From positions 3,108 through 8,558 of the forward strand of contig JADGBD010000005.1 of the NCBI GenBank assembly GCA_015231665.1: DNA of 5,451 nt. Reading direction: 5' to 3'. Under the pieces are notes generated by a model. It saw only the letters and a program-made list of their open reading frames with translations. It was not told where the DNA came from and did not search any database. Each line of letters opens with the position of its first letter. The stretch's first letter is position 1. This DNA is from Gammaproteobacteria bacterium. Lineage in GTDB: Bacteria; Pseudomonadota; Gammaproteobacteria; Chromatiales; Chromatiaceae. Positions 5,438-5,451 of this stretch are shown here, piece after piece. The translations under genes and the position numbers were made by a program.

Positions 5438-5451
5438 GGAAGCCGCCAGCC

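Overview
The window is a GC-rich stretch of chromosomal housekeeping DNA, all genes on the + strand. The order folC - SPOR-domain gene (dedD) - cvpA - purF is a gene cluster known from Gammaproteobacteria (E. coli accD-folC-dedD-cvpA-purF; pseudomonads similar), and every protein in it has the gammaproteobacterial type of sequence. A GC-rich gammaproteobacterium (pseudomonad-like or a Chromatiales-type relative) is the best inference. The genus cannot be fixed from the sequence alone.

Layout. Bases 1-89 hold the last 28 codons of a YajQ-family nucleotide-binding protein. Bases 90-343 are non-coding and contain a compact, strongly structured repeat (147-270): two REP-like palindromes in opposite orientation around two further hairpins. 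Then come dsbC (344-1057, periplasmic disulfide isomerase) and, 5 bases later, folC (1063-2331, dihydrofolate/folylpolyglutamate synthase). The folC stop codon lies inside a perfect extended -10 promoter motif, which probably starts a new transcript for dedD (2377-3117, inner-membrane SPOR protein with a repetitive Pro/Lys/Ala linker). A 202-base gap (3118-3319) with direct and inverted repeats separates dedD from cvpA (3320-3898, four-helix membrane protein with an unusual Gln-Pro tail). purF (3923-5437, amidophosphoribosyltransferase) follows after 24 bases with a strong ribosome binding site. The last 14 bases are the start of the next intergenic region.

How the genes relate. PurF catalyses the first committed step of purine synthesis. 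FolC makes and polyglutamylates the folates that carry one-carbon units for later purine steps. CvpA is a habitual partner upstream of purF. DedD belongs to cell division and peptidoglycan. DsbC repairs disulfides in the periplasm and is the odd member: it sits where accD sits in E. coli.

I see no tRNA, rRNA, CRISPR array, transposase, phage gene or defence system. The points most worth a second look are the 147-270 structured repeat, the promoter embedded in the folC stop codon, the dsbC-folC coupling, the repeat-bearing dedD-cvpA gap, and the two low-complexity coding repeats. None amounts to evidence for a new biological system.
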